Part shown: one piece after another, positions 58,374 to 64,000 of the stretch
Layout of the letters: each line of letters begins with the position of its first letter
Position numbering within the stretch: position 1 is the first letter of the stretch
Source of the DNA: Mariannaea sp. PMI_226
Taxonomy: Eukaryota > Ascomycota > Sordariomycetes > Hypocreales > Nectriaceae
Length of the DNA: 64,000 nt
Direction: 5' to 3'
Assembly: GCA_024336345.1 (NCBI GenBank)
Contig: JANFOG010000001.1
Coordinates: 248,001 to 312,000 of the forward strand
Notes under the pieces: model-generated
The model's input: only the letters and a program-made list of their open reading frames with translations
The model's database searches: none
Told to the model about the DNA's origin: nothing
Translations under genes and position numbers: made by a program

Positions 58374-59269
58374 ATGAATAACTTCGGCGTCATCGAGATC
58401 GCCAGTGCAAAGACTACGGCCGCGCCGGGCTGGGCCTACGTCCCCGACACGTCCGCCCAGCGTCAGCGCCAACGTCCAGCGGCACCCGCGAATCGAAAAC
58501 GAGCGAGGAACGTCCCTGGCCTAAGCATAGGGGACTTGACAGTCAGGCAGGAGACCAAGAAGCGCAAGGAAGCAGAGGCTCTCGATAAGGATGGCGGGAA
58601 AGATAACACCATCCCGTTGCCCGTGAAGAGTGGGAGAGGTAGGAACTATATTACCAACCTCGTATAGTTTGGATTGATGCTGACTTTGAGAAAGCTCAAG
58701 GAAAGCACACGCCGAACGTTCGAAAGGTTTTACAATCGCAAAAGACGTTTGGGAATTACCTCGATGACTTCCAGGCGCTGCAAGCCTTGACAGAAGCGAA
58801 TCCTACCACGGCATCTCGCTCCAATCCCACCGGGACCAATACCAACATGAACAAGAAACCTGCGCCGGGCAAGAACACGCCCTCCTCCGCCCGGCAAGAT
58901 GAAGATGTGCAAATGGCGGATGTGAATCTACCACCCGTGCTCCCTCCTACATATAAGCCTCCGCAGCCCTCGAACGTGGACGGTGTCGAGAACAGCAAAG
59001 ATAACGACGACGACGATGCCGACGGGTTGCTGGCGTCACGTGTACCCGATATGCCAACGGACGAGGAACTCCGCAAGCTTTTGACCGCACTGCCACTCAA
59101 CTACAACGATGCGACTGGGGTCTGGAAGGACAAGTACCCAGTGAGAGTGTTTTGCGAGGTCTGTGGATACCTAGGACGAGTGCGGTGTATGAAGTGCGGA
59201 ACGAGGGTTTGCGCGCTGGATTGCTTAGAGGTACACCGAGAGGAGTGCGTCACACGATATGGGCTATGA
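58374..59269 (+). CDS. VPS71: HIT-type zinc finger protein, SWR1 complex subunit
   Basis: Two exons, 58374-58638 and 58701-59269, give 277 residues. The last ~40 residues hold a HIT zinc finger: CEVCGYLGRVRCMKCG, then CALDCLEVHREEC, with the eight Cys/His ligands in the expected order. The preceding segment HTPNVRKVLQSQKTFGNYLD and LTALPLNYND fit the Vps71/Swc6 (human ZNHIT1) family. That subunit of the SWR1 remodeller helps exchange histone H2A for H2A.Z. The N-terminal ~90 residues are basic and low complexity (RQRQRPAAPANRKRARN). The frame reaches 58356 only through a TTG, so the ATG at 58374 is the start. The intron (62 bases) splits GRG from KHTP. It is divergent from the 104-residue gene. 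Confidence 0.9.
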
Positions 59270-60052
59270 TAAAAGCGTCATATGAGTCTTAATTTTCTGC
59301 TCTTTATCTTTTGTCAAGGGCTGGCGGTGTTTAGGGTGGTATGTATGATAGGTATGGGAAGGCATGCCGACGGCATTGGCGTTCTGAGATTTGGCTTGGT
59401 TTTCAAACATAGGATGGCCTGATACCCCCTTTTTTGGCCTTTTGCTCCCTCCTGGGCTGGTTTTCTTTTATGCTGTTCTAACAAGAATAGCTCTCTTTTC
59501 TGGGGAAAAAATTTAGATTTATTAATGAGTATCGTTATGCGTCTGGTTGTCTATGAGCATAGAGAGCGCTGGCAAGGACAATTTGCTGCAATGTGAGAGA
59601 TGGAGACATGATGACTATAAATGTGTCATGGCATCTTGGATTTCGGGGAAGTACACGCTGATTTCTCAGTTGGCTATTGGTCATTGCCCCTTTATTCCTA
59701 CGATATCGGAAATGAAATGCCATAGCAAATTCGAGTCATATCAACTGAACTATCCATAAACGGGGGTCAATATGAGCAAGCCGGCAAGAGTACGTGTTAT
59801 CTGAGCTGTCGAATGACTCCCTCTATACCTGGTAACTAGGTAGTCAGGGTATCTTTGCCAATTACACTCCTCGTGGCCGAAGATCAACCGAAAGAAATCC
59901 ATGCGAGACCCGGAGAAGGAGGTTTGCATCTCAGTAGAGGGGGAGGACCCTCTGACTCAACCCCACCTCGTGTATATTGCCCCTGCCCCGCCATCTGGAA
60001 CCGCAACTTCTTTCTACCATTTCTTGCAACAAACTTGTGACCTGAGTCCATC
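59270..60052. other. intergenic VPS71 to threonyl-tRNA synthetase
   Basis: 783 bases. The 59855-60040 frame is in phase with the synthetase start but ends at a stop, so it does not supply an N-terminal extension. No gene recognised. Confidence 0.6.
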
Positions 60053-62708
60053 ATGTCGTCCGAACAAGCTGCCGCTCCCAAGGCGGCCGAGGGCGCTCCT
60101 GAGCAGAAACTTCCCTCGCGTCCTGCGAAACAGCCCAAGGAGAAGGCTCCCAAGGAGAAGGCTGCCAAGGGCTCCAAGCCTGGTCTTGAGGTTCGTGTTC
60201 AAGTTTCTGATGGAGAGCCGTGGCCTCGAATTATCGTTCCGTGGCCGTTGTCCTTGGCGCCATTGACTGACCCCTTCTGCAGCTGCCCTCTCTCCCTGAG
60301 TTCATCCAGCACCGACTCGACCTCTTCGATCAAATCAAGGCCCGACAGGATGCCGAAATCGCTGGTATGGATCGCCCGAAGCCACGAGATCCCCCTCCAA
60401 CCATTTCCATCCGAATCGACTGACAATACGCAGCCCAACCTCGCGTGGAAATCACCATCTCTCTTCCCAATGGGAAGGATGAGAAGGGAATTGCATGGGA
60501 GACCACTCCCGCCGCGATTGCCAAGGGAATCTCCAAGTCCCTGCTCGAGCGCACCGTTATCTCTATGGTTGACGGCGAGCTATGGGATCTTACCCGACCC
60601 CTAGAGAAGAGCTGCAAGCTTGAGCTGCTTGACTTCGAACACCCCGAAGGTAGAAGAAGAACAACCCTAGAATATACAAGTTATGCAATTTGTGGGCTGA
60701 TGTGGGAAAATTATAGGCAAGAAGGTGTTCTGGCACTCCTCCGCTCACATTCTGGGAGAGGCCGCTGAGCGACGATTCGGATGCTACCTCTGCAACGGTC
60801 CCCCCACCGAAGACCCCCCAGGATTCTACTACGATATGGCCAATATGGAAGGGTATGAGCAGACTATGAGTAGACCGACACGTCTCAAAGGGACTAATGC
60901 TAACAACCCCGAAGCCAGGTTGTTGCCGACGAGGACAAGAAGGCCCTTGATACCCTCTCAAATAGCATCATCAAGGCCAAGCAACCCTTTGAGCGTCTTG
61001 AGATGACCAAGGATGAACTCCTCGAGATGTTCAAATACAGCAAGTATAAGGAGTATTTCATCAACCAGCGAGTCCCCGACGGTACCAAGTCCACCGTCTA
61101 CCGATGTGGTCCTCTTATCGATCTTTGCCGAGGTCCCCACGTTCCTCATACTGGCAATATCAAGGCTTTCGCCGTCCTCAGAGTACGTAGAATCAGTGTC
61201 TTGCCGATACTCAAGTGTCAAGTGCAAACGGCTAACAAACTCATCAGAACTCTGCCGCCTACTGGCTGGGTGACAGCAAGAACGAGTCCGTCCAGCGAAT
61301 CGCTGGTATCTCATTCCCCGACAAGAAGCAGCTCGAGGAGTACAAGCACTTCCTCGCCGAGGCCGCAAAGCGCAACCACCGAAAGATCGGCCAGGAGCAG
61401 AAGCTCTTCTTCTTCGATGAGGCTTCTCCTGGATCTACCTTCTTCCTGCCTCACGGTGTGCGCATCTACAACGCACTGGTTGATCTGATCAAGACCGAGT
61501 ACCACAAGCGTGGATTCGTTGAGGTCATAACCCCTAACGTTTACAAGGCCGATCTATGGAAGACCTCTGGTCACTGGGCGCATTATGAGGAGAACATGTT
61601 TACCTTTGACGTCGAGAAGGAGCAATATGGTCTTAAGCCAATGAACTGCCCCGGTCACTGCAAGATCTTCGGGCACAACGATGTTACCTACAGAGATCTA
61701 CCATGGCGAATGGCTGATTTCGGTGTCTTGCACCGTAATGAGTTCTCCGGTGCCCTCTCTGGACTTACCCGAGTGCGTCGATTCCAGCAGGACGATGCTC
61801 ACATTTTCTGCACTGTCGATCAGATCCGAGAGGAGATTGAGGGAGCTTTTGACTTCCTGGATAGCGTCTACCGCGTCTTTGGTTTCAAGTTCAAGCTGAA
61901 GCTCTCCACTCGTCCCGAGAAGTACGTCGGAGATATCGCCACCTGGGATCTGGCCGAGAAGAAGCTCCAGGAAGCCCTTGACAACTTTGCCACCAAGCAC
62001 GACGAGAAGTGGGAGCTGAACCCTGGTGACGGAGCTTTCTATGGCCCCAAGATTGATATTACCCTGTACGATGCTCTCCGCCGAGACCACCAGTGCGGTA
62101 CCATTCAGCTAGACTTCAACCTTCCTCGGCGATTCAAGCTTCGATATGTGGCTGGCAAGGATGAGAGCGGCGTCAGCGATGGCAGCAACCCTGAGGAGGA
62201 TCTGCCTGCAGGCTACTCCCGACCTGTTATGATCCACCGAGCTGTCATGGGCAGCTTTGAGCGCATGTTTGGTGTTCTTACCGAGCACTTTGGTGGCAAG
62301 TGGCCCTTCTGGCTGAGCCCCCGCCAGATCCTGGTTGTCCCTGTCATGCCTGCTGTCAACGACTACGCTGAGGAGGTGCAGAGCATTTTCAAGCAGAAGG
62401 GTATTTACATCGATACCGACCTGAGCAGCAACACCTTCCAGAAGAAGATTCGAACTGGACAGCTTGAGCAATACAACTTCATCTTTGGTAAGTGATCACC
62501 AACACATATAAATAGCCTAGCTTGGGTTACGAAAGCTAACAATGTTCATCTAGTCGTTGGTGCTGAGGAGGCCAAGACCCGCACTGTCAACATCCGCAAC
62601 CGTGACGACCAAGCTACCCAGACCAAGGGTGAACTGATTCCTGTCGAGGAGGCCCTTGAGAAGCTCGTCCGTCTGAAGGAGAGCAAGGAGCTTGTGAACA
62701 AAATCTGA
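60053..62708 (+). CDS. THS1: cytosolic threonyl-tRNA synthetase
   Basis: Seven exons: 60053-60190, 60283-60364, 60434-60649, 60717-60852, 60915-61182, 61248-62487 and 62554-62708, giving 744 residues. The N-terminus is a lysine/alanine-rich extension, followed by a TGS domain (about residues 74-145, [20 protein letters not shown]) and the editing-type second domain with [18 protein letters not shown] (histidines of the HxxxH site). The class II catalytic core has the zinc/threonine site [11 protein letters not shown] near residue 412, motif 2 [20 protein letters not shown], and motif 3 [16 protein letters not shown]. The C-terminal anticodon-binding domain ends [16 protein letters not shown] and [11 protein letters not shown]. 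It charges tRNA-Thr with threonine. Introns are concentrated in the first third. No in-frame upstream mitochondrial presequence is present. The exon 2 donor (GTATGG) is the weakest join but is needed to avoid a stop. Confidence 0.94.
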
Positions 62709-63038
62709 TCTATATAACTAGCAGAAAAAGGAAATGAGGACAAAACGATAGAGTAGAGAAGTTGGCTGAATGTAGCGTATTGGCTTCGGGGAGAAGATGA
62801 ACGCATTCATGATGCAGGTAGAAAGTGATCTAATGATGAATTGTAACGCGAACTGTATGTGTATTTGCGTATGTAGATGTATGTATGTATGTACCTATAC
62901 TGGCAGAGACGTGGGCACACCACGATCAATAGAAGGAATAAAAGCCGTTGGAATGAAAGCCAGACACAAAAGAGACATGCACACACACACACACACTTAC
63001 GTTTGACGAGTAGATGAGTTTCAAGGTAGCGGAAATAG

Positions 63039-63068
<30 letters not shown>
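63039..63068. repeat. A30 homopolymer
   Basis: Thirty consecutive A bases. It could be a retroposon tail, but the adjoining bases show no body comparable to that at 44.7 kb. Confidence 0.8.
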
Positions 63069-63069
<1 letters not shown>

Positions 63070-63596
63070 CCACCAGGAGGAGGTGCTGTGACCAGTTGCA
63101 GAGGATTGAGAATGCAGTTTGGATGTACCCAAGAGGAAAGGACATGGAGGAAGGACAAGACAGGATTCGGTCAATGAGGAACGATTGCGTGGGGGTTGTG
63201 CGTTGGGACTTGGAGAGAGTCGAGCTACGGCACGTTCTAAAACATGGTGGTACGAAAAGTGACATCAATGGCTTGAAAATAAAAAGAAAAGAAACAAAAG
63301 AGAGATAGGAAAGGAGGAAACGGTAGAGTAGGAAGAAATAAAAAAAAAACAAAGAATTGCGCGGCGAGAGTTCAGCTGGTGTGTCTACCACCCTCAGAAA
63401 CGAGGTGCATCACAACGGTTGCCTCGTGATGACGGAGTTGGAGGGCCGACTAGCGAATCAAGACGAGGAGTCGGGCACGAAATTAAGAAATCAGAGGAGA
63501 GGAGGACTTTGCGCAATTGCTTGTCAAAAAGTCTCATCAACTTTACAATGACTCGACTGATTCATTGGGGAAAAAGATAGGAGAAGGGGAGGGGGA

Positions 63597-63621
63597 GGGG
63601 GGGGGGGGGGGGGGGGGGGGG
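63597..63621. repeat. G25 homopolymer
   Basis: Twenty-five uninterrupted G bases flanked by G-rich sequence (GGGGAGGGGGAGGGG before it). It is able to form G-quadruplexes and is prone to length error in sequencing. Confidence 0.8.
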
Positions 63622-63904
63622 AGGAAGAGGGGAGTGTATGCAGAGACATGAGACACGGCTCGAAGACAAGAGTGAGATAACTACCCTTACGTACGTACGT
63701 AGGCACTCTGTTGTCCAAAAAAGAATCCTCACTCCGTCAGCTGCTGAGAAACGGCGGAGAGGAGATGGGATGAGGATGAGGACCAAAGAGAGAGAAAAAA
63801 AAGACTCGTCATAATACGGTCAGCAGAAGAAGCTGAGTGTGACTCGAGATGATGCCAACACTAGACTATTTTTGTCTCATCCTCTCTGTCTTCTTTTTCT
63901 TCCT

Positions 63905-63923
63905 CTGCTGCTGCTGCTGCTGC
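63905..63923. repeat. CTG microsatellite
   Basis: Six CTG units (CTGCTG...CTGC) in non-coding sequence near the right edge. No reading frame around it is supported. Confidence 0.7.
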
Positions 63924-64000
63924 TTCTATCAATTAATCCTTGCAACGTTGTCACCGTTGTCCAATGATTCACTGTGGAATTATTCCGCACTCTAGTCGGT

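Larger units (their letters stand above)
62709..64000. other. gene-free right edge rich in simple repeats
   Basis: 1.3 kb after the synthetase stop. Contents: GTAT repeats near 62880, AC repeats at 62980-62996, A30 at 63039-63068, G25 at 63597-63621, a GTAC tetramer run near 63691-63701, and CTG repeats at 63905-63923. No gene is recognised; a gene starting beyond the right edge is possible. Confidence 0.55.

Noticed and set aside
59855..60040. In-phase upstream frame of threonyl-tRNA synthetase (possible mitochondrial isoform)
   Set aside because: An in-frame stop separates it from the ATG at 60053, and the sequence does not resemble a presequence.
1..64000. Secondary-metabolite cluster, starship or large transposon
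   Set aside because: No polyketide, peptide synthetase, terpene, cytochrome P450, DUF3435, transposase or reverse transcriptase motifs are visible; the genes are dispersed housekeeping genes.

Overview
This window is nuclear DNA from a filamentous ascomycete, most likely a sordariomycete of the order Hypocreales. The basis is the gene architecture (short GT-AG introns of about 50 to 110 bases with CTAAC-type branch sites, compact coding exons, C-rich third codon positions) and the protein flavour of the housekeeping genes. I cannot fix the genus from sequence alone. I recognise 17 protein genes and no tRNA, rRNA, CRISPR array or bacterial-type feature. Exon structures were worked out by hand: every model closes in frame, and exon lengths sum to a multiple of three.

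Layout. Left part (1-23 kb): a small SBDS/RTC3-like gene (-), a DH-PH RhoGEF (-), a SERCA-type calcium ATPase (+) convergent with proteasome subunit beta3/PUP3 (-), then a UBX/TUG-domain CDC48 adaptor (+) convergent with ribosomal protein L36 (-). After these come a small secreted cysteine-containing protein (+) and an intronless secreted class 3 lipase (+). Middle (23-43 kb): a 4.1 kb gene-free stretch, the 14-3-3 gene (+), a 186-residue protein of unknown function (-), a 4.7 kb gene-free stretch, then a synaptojanin-type phosphoinositide phosphatase (-) divergent from the U1 snRNP factor PRP39 (+). Right part (43-64 kb): cytochrome c peroxidase (+), a YqjM-type old yellow enzyme (+), protein disulfide isomerase with a C-terminal HDEL (+), a 104-residue mitochondrial-looking protein (-) divergent from the SWR1 subunit VPS71 (+), and cytosolic threonyl-tRNA synthetase (+).

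The genes are core eukaryotic functions: secretory-pathway calcium and folding, protein turnover, translation, splicing, chromatin, membrane traffic and mitochondrial peroxide defence. They do not form a secondary-metabolite or other functional cluster. The accessory-looking items are the secreted small protein, the secreted lipase, the 186-residue protein and the 104-residue protein.

I did not find a convincing new biological system. The observations most worth a second look are: a retroposon-like non-coding segment with a 36-base A/T tail near 44.7 kb; extreme exon structures (an 8-base microexon in 14-3-3, an ATG-only 3-base first exon in PUP3, a GC-AG intron in the RhoGEF); a frame-preserving, stop-free intron in the splicing gene PRP39; an optional last intron in the secreted protein gene; and a recurring palindromic TAGGTACCTA-family motif across the intergenic regions.
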